From: Adlercreutzia muris
GTDB lineage: Bacteria > Actinomycetota > Coriobacteriia > Coriobacteriales > Eggerthellaceae
NCBI RefSeq assembly: GCF_008831045.1
Contig: NZ_WAJS01000002.1
Span: 106,095 to 170,094 of the forward strand
DNA length: 64,000 nucleotides
Direction of reading: 5' to 3'
In this document: in pieces, positions 33,701 through 45,700 of the stretch
How the letters are laid out: each line of letters begins with the position of its first letter
How positions within the stretch are numbered: position 1 is the stretch's first letter
Notes under the pieces: model-generated
Seen by the model: only the letters and a program-made list of their open reading frames with translations
The model's database searches: none
Told to the model about the DNA's origin: nothing
Translations under genes and position numbers: made by a program

Positions 33701-36700
33701 CGGCAGCGGCCTGGGCCTCGGTCTGGAACACCTGGGACTGGAAGCGCATGACCGGCGTGCGGCGCCACACGGTGGTGACCTTCTTCTTGGCCTCATCCTG
33801 CTTGGTGAGCAGGGTGTCGTGGGTCACGGGATCGTTGGCCGCGAGCACCGTCGCGCCCGAGGCGTTGCTGGCAGCCACATCCACGAAGTCGAGAACCGTG
33901 GCCTGGTTGTCGCTATGGGTGAAGCCCACATCCACCGAGCCGTAGGGTTTCCACAGGTTTTCCTGCTCGCCGCCGGCATGGCTCACCGCCGTGCTGTCCT
34001 GGCGCGTGTCCTGATAGCGGGCTACGCCGAGCAGCGACACATCGTCGAGGGGGAAGGCCACCACGTCAGCGCCGGAGTTGTTGGCACGGGCCACGGCGGG
34101 CACGTCGTAATAGGTCCAGCGCACACCGGTGACGTCGCGGAACAGGTTGCCGTTGGCAGTGTGGCCCTCGTCGGTGGCCTCCTGGCCGTAACGGTCGCCG
34201 CCCACATCGTAGCGGGCCGCCAGCTCCTCATAGGTGACCCAGGCCCCCTCGCCGCTGGCCGCATTCGTGGCGAGCGGGGTGATGGAGGCTCGCTCATCGT
34301 AGGCCGCGGCCGGGGATGCGGCCGGGGTGTTCCAATCGGGCACGTAGTACTCGATGGCCACGGCGGGGCGGCCCGGGTCATCCAGGTCGGGGCCCGCCTG
34401 GCTGTCGGGCAGCAGCGCCTGGGCGCGATCGGCGGCCGAGGAGGTGTGACTCAAGCCGAGCACCTGGGCCGGCGTGGTCTGACTCCAAGCGGCCTGGGCG
34501 GTCACATCCTGGCCGAGGGAACCGTCGGAAGTGGGATAGCCCAGCTCGTCGATGGTCTCATCAGCCACATAGGTGGGCTTGCGCGTCAGCTCGAAGTAGC
34601 GCTTGCCGGCAGGATTGCCGTTGGCGTCGAAGCCCGCCGTGCCGTCGCCGTCGGCACCCTGGACGATGCCGGTACCGTTCACAGATCGCATGAAGGACAC
34701 GGTCACGGTCATCGTGGACTCGTGCCAGGTGGTGTTGCGAATGTTGGAGATGCGCAGGCGCATGCGGTTGCCGTCGGCATTGGCCGCCTCCCCGGAAGAG
34801 GATACCGGGTCGAGGGTCTGGGTGTCGGGGTTCCAATACTCCGGCGTGATGTCGATACGGTCGGTGCGATGGCGGTGGAAGGCCACGCTCGAGTAGTTGC
34901 GGGCCGTCAGCTGTTCCTTATCGCCGAAGGCCAAGTCCGTCGTGGAACCGTCTTCGGCCCCTGCCGCCGGGGCGCCGCAGGACCAGGAATAGCGCAGCAG
35001 CGAGGCATCGCGAGCGCCGGCCATATCCGTCGAACCGCAGTTGTCCGTCGTCTGGCCCCCGGCGGCCACGGTATGGGCGCCGGTGATATGCCCCAGCTCG
35101 GCGGCATCGGAGCCGTAGGGTTGTCCGGCGTTGTTGCGGGAGCCGGTGCCGCTGTTGTTCGTCACCCGATACTGGGCAAAGCCGTGCAGGGGCGCGGCCG
35201 TGGCGTAGAAGTTCGCCTGGAGGTGCTGGCCGCGGTAGCTCGGATGATCCGAGCCATCGGATCCGTTGGCCTCGTCGTTGTAGGCCGGATCCTCTTCCAG
35301 CTCGTCGGTCACCTGGGTAATGACGCGGACCCAAACGCCCTGGCCCGGCTGAATCTGGCTCGTGGCGTTGCCGTTGTCCTCATCGGCTTCGTAGGCCTGA
35401 CCCACCGAAAGGCGCAGCACGCGATTGCCGTCGTACTGCTCGGTGGCATTCGGCCCGTCACCGAAGGTGCGCGAGGCACCGTCCACCGTGGCCTTCGAGA
35501 GATCCGTTTGCTCATCGACGGCCACCGCGTCCGTGCCGTCGGCAGCCGACAGCTCGGCCGTCACTCCGTGGCCCGTGGTGTTGTTGTCGGCCCACCGCGC
35601 ACCGGTCTTGGTCTTCTCCACTTCCCAGCCGACGATGCGCTGGCCACGGGGCACCTCGAAGCGGGCGTCCACGTGCTCAAGAGGGAGGGCCTTCTGGCTG
35701 AAGGTGCCGCTGTGGCTTCCCTGCAGCGTGCCCCGATCGGTGCCGATGTCCCCCGAGCCGGCTCCCACGTAGAGGCGGTACTCCACGTAATCGCCGGCGT
35801 ACAGATCGCCGTTGGGAATGCCGTTGCCGTTGCCGCCCTGGGTTGCGGCGGGGTCGTAGCTCACGGGCGAGGACACCGAGCGGTCGTCGAAGTCGTAGGC
35901 GAAGATGGACTGGGTCGTCCCGTTCATCTCCACCTTCTTGCCGCGCTGCATGTCGGTGACCAGCGAGCCCAGACGGTGGAACAGGTCGTAGCCCCGATCG
36001 TTGGCCTCGCGCTTGGTGAGGCTCTTCTTGTTCGGATCGCGAGTCACCACGTTCGACACCGTCAGGTGCTCATTCATGTGCATGCCGCCGAAGGCGTTGC
36101 CCTGCTTGTCGAAGGTGGGCGTGCTCCAATAGTTCCATTTGCCGGCGGCCAGATCGGTGCCCGTGGCGCGGGCGGTGCGGAAGTCCTCCACGGGACGGTC
36201 GGCGTACACGCCGTCATAGGCGAAGGCGAAGTTGTCGCTATTGGCCGCCCCCGGCACGGTGGCGTTGTCCGCGTCGTTGTCGTTGTAGTAGATCGCGCCG
36301 TCGCTGTGCTCGCGGTAGTTGGCCTTGCTCGCGTTGCGGTTGGCGCCGAGCACCTGACCGGAATCGAGCATGGTCTCGGGGCGCTCGCGTGTGGCATTGG
36401 GCGAGGAGAAGGTGAACTGGACGCTGGTCACATAGGGCGCGGCGTAGGTGCGGTTCACTGTCTGGTCGGCCGCCCAGCCAGAGCCGGGCAGCGTATTGGT
36501 CTTCTGCACGGCGGTGTAGTAGCCTACGATGCCGTCGCGCACGGCGTCCACCACCTGTTGCTGGGCGGCGGCCTCCGTCAGACCCGCCGTGGCGAAGTCG
36601 TAGCCGGCCAGGTTCACGTCGTAGTCGGCCGCCAGGGCCGCAAACAGCTCTGCGGTGGTGATGGCGGGGTTGTCCGCCTTCAGCGCGCGCTTCGCCTCGG

Positions 36701-39700
36701 TCATGCGCAGGTACTTCTCCACATCGATGACGTAGCAACCGCCGTAGCGGCCCTCGCCGATGCGCGGATCGCCCGTGAACGTCTGAGCGGTGCCCGCGCC
36801 GGCCACGGTGCCCGACAAAAGCCCCAGGTTCACCAGGTCTGCCCAGCTGAGGGTCACGGGGGCCGAGGTGGTCTGGGTCGTGGTGTTGTAAACGGTGAAC
36901 TGGAAGCCGTCGGCCTGGAACCAGTCGTCGTCACGGGCGGTGAAGCCGTCGTTGCCGGCCACGGCGGCGGGCACGAACTGGGCCGGCACGTACACCTTCT
37001 GCAAACGGATGCCATCGGGATTCGGATCCCCGTTGTTGTTCCCGGTGAACCACGGGGACCAGTGGCTGTTCAGCGTGACCGCGCTGATATGGGCCACGCG
37101 GTTCTCGTCGTCTTTGGCCTCGTCCTTGTCGATGTTGTTCCAGAAGCGAGCCTCGAAGGTGGCCACGTTCGGCGTCAAGTTGTCATCGCCGTAATCGGCC
37201 ATAGAGGGATGGTCCGTGCCGTTGGCCTCCAGGGAGAGACGGGAATTGTAACCGAAGGGGATGAGGTAGCCGAGGAAGTAGGCCGTGTCCTCGTTGCGAT
37301 GGGTCACGCTGGCGTTCGAGCTGCTCTTCCAGTTGCTCGCCCCGGGATGGGTGCCGTCGCTGTTCAGGGACAGACTCTGATTGAAGGGCGCGTTGTCACC
37401 CTTGGAGGTGCCCAGCTTGGCGAAGCTGTAGCCCCAGGCATAGGCGTAGTTGAGGGCGTCCTTCTTGTCGCCGCAGCTGTCATGGGCCGCGCCCTTGAAC
37501 GCCGGATGCTTCTGCCCCTTATATATGTAGGGCCGGCCGAGCAGCTGGATGTCCACGGTACCCTCGTTGGCATCCCGATCCACGTTATGGCCGGCGCCCT
37601 CGGCGGTGATGTCGCCGTTGCCGGAGTAGGGACCCAGGTCAATCTCGTAGCTGGTCACGAACTCGTTGGTGGCCAGGGGCAGCGCCACCACATCGCCGGT
37701 CTTCTTCAGGTCCACGATGGCGCTATGGGAATCCTCGCCGGGGCGGGCGAACTCCAGATAGGCCACGTCTGCCTTGCCTCGGGTCAGGTGATCGATGCCG
37801 AGATCTCCCACGCGATCGTCCTTGCCGCCGGTAATGTCGTAGACGCCATCGCGGCGCACCTGGTAGGTATGGGCGCCGGCGGCGTCCTCCTCGTAGATCG
37901 TGAAGCCCTCGTCGTTCAACTCGTCGGAGGCCTTCCACTGGCGCGTAGTGAAGGTGATGGTGGCATCTTCGTAGTCGCGCAGGTGGTCGAGCACGCCGTT
38001 TTGGAAGTGCAGGCCCGTGGACAAGAACCCGTAGAAGGACAGGTCGTCGTCAGGCTGGCACCAGGGCAAACGATCGGTCAGCTTCACCTTATCCGTGAAG
38101 GAGGTGTAGTTCCAGCCCCAGTCGTTGGGGTAGTACTGGTCGTTGCCCCACGTGCTGGAGTAGCTGGCGTCGCCCGAGTAAATGCCCCGGTAAATCGTTT
38201 GGCGATAGAAGGCGATGGCGAAGTTCGTATCGCCGCCGAACAGGCCGTGCTCGGTCATATTGTAGGGGTTTGAATTCCACGCATCGGCCGTATCGCCCAA
38301 CCGCGTGGCGTCCTTGCCGTTCCAATTGATGCCCTGCATCGTGTAGTTGCCGTCGTTGCGGGCCACCACGTTGGTGCGGCTGCGCAGGTGGCGCATATAG
38401 GCCACGCCGTCGTAATGGTGCCAGTAGTTGCCGGTGCGATGGTAGTCCTGATAGGACCACGCGCTGCAGAAGCGGTTCTTATCGGCCTGCTGGTTCTTGT
38501 TCTCGCTGCCGCTGGTATTGGCCCGGGAGTCCTTGGTGTCGGAACGCACGATAGCCTGGTGGCCCGGACGGTCGTTGCCGGAATTCGTGCCGCCCACTTC
38601 CAGGGTCACGTCGGTGTACATGTTCATGCCACCCGTAGGGGTCTCGGCGTACATGCGGCCGTTCACTTCGAAGGACATCTGGTTCACGATGTCGGCATAG
38701 CTGTTGTTCACTTTGCCGAACCACTTGCCATAGTCGGGCTGGTTCAGGGTGGTGACGTCGCTGTCGCTCTCGGTCCAGTCGCCGGTGACGTAGCGATTGT
38801 CGCCCGAGGCGTACTGGTTCTGGTTGATGCGGATGTCGTACTCGATGCGCGTCACCGTGAAGCGCGGGGCCCCGGGACGGGTGAGATTCTGCAGGTAATA
38901 GTCGTCAACCGGATCGCGGTAGGAGTCGCTGCGATCGGCCCCCGTACCGAAGCTGGCCTCGGGCTCGCCGGCCCCATCGCGGGCCAGCAGATTAAGGCGG
39001 AAGTACTTCGCGCCGTCGTAGTCGCTCTGCACCGCGTCGGCAGCCGTGCCCGCCAGCTGCCGCTTGATCTCGTCGCCCGTCAGCGTCAGGGTCTTGCCGT
39101 CAGAGTAGGTGATCTTTAGGTTGTCCACGTACTCAGCGGCCTGACGGCGAATCTTCAGGTAATAGGCATCGAAGTACTGGGAGGGATCCTTCAGATCCTG
39201 CACCATATGCAAGACCATGCCAGAATTGTAGGTTTCCGCACCCACCCAGTAGAGGTTGCGGCCGCTGAAGTTGTAGGAAGTCCAGGGCCCCTGCTCTGTA
39301 TGGCAGGTGCGCTCCGGACCGTACTCGTTGTACTGGGTGTTCACCTGGCGAAAGTCGGCCAGCAGCGACACCTGGGACTTATAGCCCACGTCCAGGGCGA
39401 AGTTGCGCTCGGCATCGGAGGCATAGGAGTCGTTGTGGGCGATATGGCAGCTGTCCCACGAGCCCCAGCTGTACTGGGAGAAGCGGTTGCCGTTGGTGGG
39501 GGCGCTCGCGACGCCACCGGCGTTGGAGTCGTAGAGGCCGGCGCGGTTCAGCGTGTCGAAGTACATCTTCGACATATAGATCCAGGAACGGTCGGTGCGC
39601 GTGACCGGCGTGTTCTTCATGCCGGGAATCATGGCATCGCCACGCAGCTTCAAGAGGTAGTTTTCTGTCCGAGCGCTGAACAGGCGTTCCGTATCGAAGT

Positions 39701-42700
39701 TATGGTCGGCGAAGCCGTCGAACACGATGTTTTGGCCATCATCCCAGCTGACCGTCGCGGGGGCGGTGGTGTTGTTGGCACCAGGCGCGGCGTCCTCGGC
39801 CATATCCTGCCAAGAGACGAGCTTCACCTGGGTCAGGTTCTCAATACCGTGATTCCGCAGCATCTCCTCGGTGATGACCAGGTCGCCCTCGGCCGTGAAC
39901 TCGTAGGTTTGGGTCGCATCCGTCGCGTCCTCGAAATGGTCGGGCAGGGCATCGGCGGCGGGAACGACCGCACGATCCAGGGCTCGGTAGACCCCGTCGG
40001 GGCGGATGGTCCACGACACGGCCGCGGCTGCGTCGGCCCCGGCCCCCTCTTTGCGGCCCGTGAACGTGATGGCGCCCACCGTGCCATGGCGGAAGGTGTC
40101 GAACAGCTCGTGGTTGACCGTCACCTTCGTGGTGTGGAAGCCGGTGTAGTCAGACACCGTGCCGCCATCCTTGTGCTTGTCGTTGGCGTCCAGCTGCAAG
40201 ACCTTCTCATAGTTCATCTGCAGGTCAACGGTCACGTCCACGTCGTCGAGGGTGGAAGTCGCATGCTCGTTGGTCAGGTTCGCCCACATCTTGAAATCGC
40301 GGTCATAGGGCACGCCAGTGCGCGTGAAGGAACCATCGGAGCAGTTGGCCGCGTCGGCGAAGGTGTGGTGGTTCATGTACTTGTTGAAGGTGGTGCCGTA
40401 CTGGCCGAAGGTGTGCACTGCCATGGCCGGGAAGTACACCTTCAGGAACGCATCGGCCTTGCCCTTCTCGCCAGGGTTGTCCAACTTGGCCGTGACATCC
40501 ACCTTGGCCTGGGCGTTCACCTTGGCGAACTGGCCGGCGCCGTCGCTGCTCACATTGTTGTACCAGGAATTCGCCTGACCCCGCAGTTTCACGGCGAATT
40601 GCTTGTCGGCGCTCACGTAGGGGTCGATCTCGCTGTAGCGGATCTCGATGCGCTCCAAGTAGAAATCGCGCTTCTCCGTTGCGGTCCCTCCGGCGGCCAG
40701 GGGCCGGTCGAAGAGGAAATGCAGGGCGGCGAAATCTGGATTGTCCGAGGTCACATCCACAGAGAAGCCCGTGGCCGCGCTATCGGCCGCTTTGGCCGCC
40801 TCCAACATCGCCAACAGCTCGTCGCGGTCGTAGCGCACCGAATAGCCCTGGTCGGCGAAGGTGCCGTCTGAAACCGTCTCGTAGGACGCGGAAGCGCCCG
40901 AGCCGGTCTCCACAACGCGGCGGAAGTAGAACGTGACGTTCTCCAGCGAGCTGTTGTCGGTGGCACCCACGGTGTTGTCCTTGCGCACCGTGGAACCGAA
41001 GTTGAAGAGCTCCTCGCCGAAGGTGACTTCCTTGGTCTTGAAGCCGCGCACGTCGTTCACGGGATCTTTCAGGAAGCCGCTCAGATCCTGATCGGTGCGA
41101 ATGGTCACCACGGCATCGTCGGCGCGATTCAGGCTGTTGTTGCGCACCGTGAAGTTGTAGCCGGTGCCATCGGAGAAGTTCGCCACTTCCACGTTCTTGC
41201 CCTCAGCGGCCGCGCCCGGATTCGGGCGCACGCCGGCGGGCTTCACGGCAGACCAATCCAGGGTGGCGGCAAAGGTGCCGAACTGCATCTTGGCCGTGGC
41301 CCGCAGCTTGTTCACATTGCCCTCGAGGCGCACCGCGTCGGGCAGCATCATGTCGGGCCCGTAGGCCGACTTGGTGGCGAAGGCGCGCACCTCGGTGGTC
41401 ACAGCGACGTTGTCGTGGCTGTCGGCCCGGCCGAAGACGTACATCACCGGAGCCGTGTTGGCCGCCGGGGGCACAATGGCCCCCGAATCCGAGGTAATGG
41501 CCCCTTTGTTGATCTTCGCGAAGCGCACGCGCAGCATCTTCACGGGCGCCTTCTCCGTGGCCCCGTCGGAAACCGTCCCGCTCACCAGGCCATCGGTAAC
41601 GATGTCGCCCGCCGAGCCGTTGGCGGCCACATTCAGCGTGAGCATGCCCGTGGCGCTGTCCATGGTCAGGGTCGCGCCGTCGCCGAGAGTCACCGTGCCG
41701 CCGGCTGCGCCCAGGGTATCCAGGGCCGCGGCTATGTCGTAAGAGGCGTTCGGGCGCAGCCCCTCCTCGGTATGGAGGATGGTGGCCGTGGGATTCAGCA
41801 CGTCCAGCACATCCACCGAGGAGATCTCGCCGTAACGGTAGTGCCAGCAGGTCTTCGTGATGGGATCTCCGGTCGTCTCATCGTAGGTGGGGTTGCCATC
41901 GGCATCCAACACGGGCACCGCCCCATAGGCGAAGCCAGGCACCACAAGGGACCGGGCCAAAAAGCCCCGCCATACCGACGGCGCGCCGGCCTCATCGGAA
42001 AGGGCCTCCTGCTTCGTGCCGTTGATCACCATATCCACGTCGAAGCTGCTGATGTCATAGGGAGAATTGTTCGACAGATCATAGCGGAAGTACGCGATCT
42101 CATCGGCCTTGTCGCCCCAGCGATAGGGTACGGCGGCGTTGCTCTTGCGCGCCCCCGTGTTGTCCACATAGCCGTAGGAAGCAGCCACGGCGGGCTTGAT
42201 GGGCACGAACATGGAATTCAACGTAGCCTGGCCGCTCACTGACTTGTTGCCGGTCGGATTCTCATAGTCGGTGCCGAAGCGGGCGGCCACCGTCAGCTCG
42301 CCGACGCTCTCGGGGGTGCCGATGATCTCCACCATGGCCCGAGCGGCGTCCACGGTCTTGTTATTCGTGAACTGCTCCAGCTCGATATCGACGTTCAAAA
42401 GGTACCCGATGTTGAAGTTTGCGCAGGTGAGCACATAGTTGCCCGTACGCTCCATGACGCCAGTCGTTGGGTTCTTCTTCGTTTCGGGCTTGAAGTAGTC
42501 CAGCAGCTTGCTCCCCGGAATCTCCAGCGTGCGCTTGGTCACGTCGCTGGCAGCCGTGGTGGCATAATAGGTGAGGGTGACCTTCTCCACCTTGGCCCCG
42601 GCATCGTCGGCATAGGTGTTCGTATCGGGGTCGTAGGTGCCCATATAGGCAGGGCCCAGCTTCACCGCGCTGGCTACGAACTGCGACTTCTTCGACGAGG

Positions 42701-45700
42701 TGGGGTCGAGCACCATATTGCCCGTGGCGGGATCCTTGATGTACTTGAAGCCATCGGGGATAGGGCCGATGTTGATGAGGGCCGGGGCCATGCGCGAAGC
42801 GGAGGTGTTGCCGAAGCGGAAGCGCCATCCGGCGTTGGGCTCGTTCACCAATGCGTTGCGCTTGTCGGCCTCCTTCTCCATGGCCGAGTCGGTCGCGCCA
42901 GACCCGTCGTACATGGAGAAGACCTTCGCCGTGATCAGCGGATTGGTCTGCACCTGGCGGAACGTGGCCTTGGCCGCCTGGGTCGTCTTCTTCGGCTGGG
43001 AGAAGGAACCGTAATCGGGGCCCACGCCGCTCGGAGTCCACAAGCGCTCGCCGTAGGTGAGGTCGGCCTTGTTGTCATAGTAGCCGTTCGCGCCGTCGGA
43101 TGTGGCCTCCATCATAACGCCGTGCACGTCCACCGAGCTGGCAATGCGCATGGTAGACTCGCCCGCTGCCGGCTGGGGCAAGGTATGTTTGAACAGCACA
43201 CGGAACAGGCCGGTGAACTTGCGGGTCGGCGCAGCGCCGGCTTCGTAGCGCCGGCCCGGCACCGCCGCGATACCCTGGGCCTCGAGCATTTCGGCAATGC
43301 CCTGGCTGGCGCGCTCGTCGTCGCCGAGGCGGTAGAGCACGTACTTCCCGTCAGGACCGGTTCCCTCTTCCACTTTCTGGGGCAGCGTCAGCGAGACCCA
43401 CTGGGGGTTCTTGCCGCTCATATCCGTGGTCTGGAACTGCACCACATTGGTCTTCTGCTGGGCGCTGCCGCCCTCGGTCACATTGGCCTGGGTGCCATCG
43501 GTCGTATCGTACCAGTCCGACAGCTGGGGGTTGCGCGTCTCGGTCACGACGGGCTCGCCGGGCTCGCCGTCTTCCCCAGGCTCACCGGGAGTCTCGGTGC
43601 GCACGACCTCGGATTCATCGCTCTCGTCCACGCGAATGGTAATGCCCGCCAGCTGAAAACCGCTCGGGAGCTGGTCGGACAGCTCCACGCCATAGGACGT
43701 ATCGGGGTTTTGGCCGAACAGCGGCGTATTACCCTTGTTCTGCATATTGCCGATGCGGTAGGTGACCATCTCACCAAGGGGCGCGCTTTGGGCGCTCTCC
43801 CAGTTATCGGCATTCTCCGGGTTCTGGGCCAGCTTGGTCAGCGATGGGTCCCGCGTCGGCGTGGCGAACGCCGAATCCACGCGCAGGTTCTTCATCCACT
43901 GGTAGTCGTTGGAGTTGCCGTCCTCATCGTAGCCTCGGTTGCCGAAGTTCACCGTTGCATAGGCATCCAGGTAGGCCTTCTCCACTCCGCCGGATATGCT
44001 GCCGTAGTTCGTCGTGTAGGGCATGGCCACGAGCAGCGTGTGCACATCGGACTCGTCCTCGGGCCGGGGCGCCCCCTCGAGGGTCTTGTCGGCCTCGGGC
44101 GTATGGGAGATGAGGTGCTTGCCATAGGGCATGTCATCCTCGTGGATATCGACAGTGATCTGGCCTTCCTTGCCACCAGTACCATAGGGCAGCTCTTCGA
44201 GACCCAGCTCGTCCACGTTGGAGAACTCCGTCAGATCGATGGAGGCGATCTCCTCATCGGTCAGGGTGGACACGTCGTAGATGAGGGCGCCGCCCTGGCC
44301 GGGCACGCCAATGTAGCTCGCGCCCTTCTCGGTGGCGCTGAAGCTCTCGTTGGGCACGTAGGCGCCGCTGGCGTCGCGCTTCCAGGTGAGCAGGTCCTGG
44401 AGACGGATGCCCGAGGTAGCCGCCGAACCTGCCTTGAAGAACAGCACGTAGTTCAAGAAGTCGATCTCGGACTCGCGGGTATCGGAGGTGTTCTCCACCT
44501 GCACCTTGTAGACGGCGTAGTTGTACTTGTTCCACAGCACCGGCGTGTTCAGACTCTCGTTGTGCAGAGCCCAGCGCAGGTTGGTCTGGATGAAGGTGGC
44601 CACGAGCACGTTGGCGGCACCGGGGGCGCGACCCGTGCCCGGCGCCACCTCCGTGGGCCACGAGGCGCTCTTCTCAGTGCCGTCGGCGTTGGTGTAGTTG
44701 TTGTAGGAATAGCCGAGCTTCGCCGTGGCGCCGGTGTTGTCGGGCACCGAGCCCTCGAACTTGATCTCGCCGGTCAGCGTTTGGGCGCCGCTGTGCAGCT
44801 GATACTGCTTGTCGTTGCTGGTGGACTTGTAGCGCAGGTACCAGCGCCCCGACAGGCCCTGTTTGATCAGGCCGTTCTCGGGATCGGTCATTTCCTGGGA
44901 CGTGTACCAGTTCACGCCGTCCTGGGAGAAGTCGTAGCGGTTCACCGCGTCGGAGTCGGGCTTGTAGGACAGGCGCTGGAACTGGTTCGGGTACTTCGGG
45001 TTCGCAATCTGCTGGCCCTTCTCCCACTCGGCGCGGTCCACAGTCTCCTTGGGGCCTTTGGCATCGAAGTACAGATAGGGAATGTCCAGGGTGAATATGA
45101 CCGCGGCCGCGCGACGATCGGCCATATCGTAGCCGTCGGAGCGGCCAAGATAGCCGTCTTTGTACGTGGGGTTCGGCTGCAAGGTCATATAGATGGTGTC
45201 GCCCGTCTTGATCATGACGGTGTTGGTCTGGCCGGGCACGGCGGTGCCGTTGCCGATGTGCAGGTTCGGATCCAGGTACGTCGTGGGCAGACGCTCCACG
45301 GTCTCGCTGGCGAAGGGGCGGATGCCCGGCGATTCCAGCATGGTGCGCGTCAGATAGGTGGAGCCGGTGAAGGCCGAGAGCAGCTGGCGCGGAGCCAGAT
45401 CCGGGCGCTCCCGATAGTTCTCGGGAGCATCGCCGTCGTCGGGATCCTTCGCGATCACCGGGGCTTCGGGCTCGGGGGCCGGCGCGGATGAGGGGTCATC
45501 GGCCTCGGCGTCCTTATCGGGCTCGGGCACCACCAGCTCGGGGGCCGTGGGCACAATGGCGCCACTGGTCTGGTTGGCCGCCTCAGACTGCTCATCGGTG
45601 AGGAAGCCGTCGCCCATGGCCGTGGCGGCAAAGGGCGTCTCGGTGGTGAGGCACTGGGAATACACCCCATCGACCCCGTCGCCGACCGCCGCCACCTGCA

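Noticed and set aside
28269..38273. A 10-kb plus-strand open frame (3,334 codons) opposite the giant gene, plus several other antisense frames of 1-4 kb
   Set aside because: The translations are Gly/His/Val/Ala-rich and shadow the codon structure of the sense gene. They lack ribosome binding sites and family patterns. High GC and the rarity of TTA, CTA and TCA codons in the sense gene explain the absence of stops.
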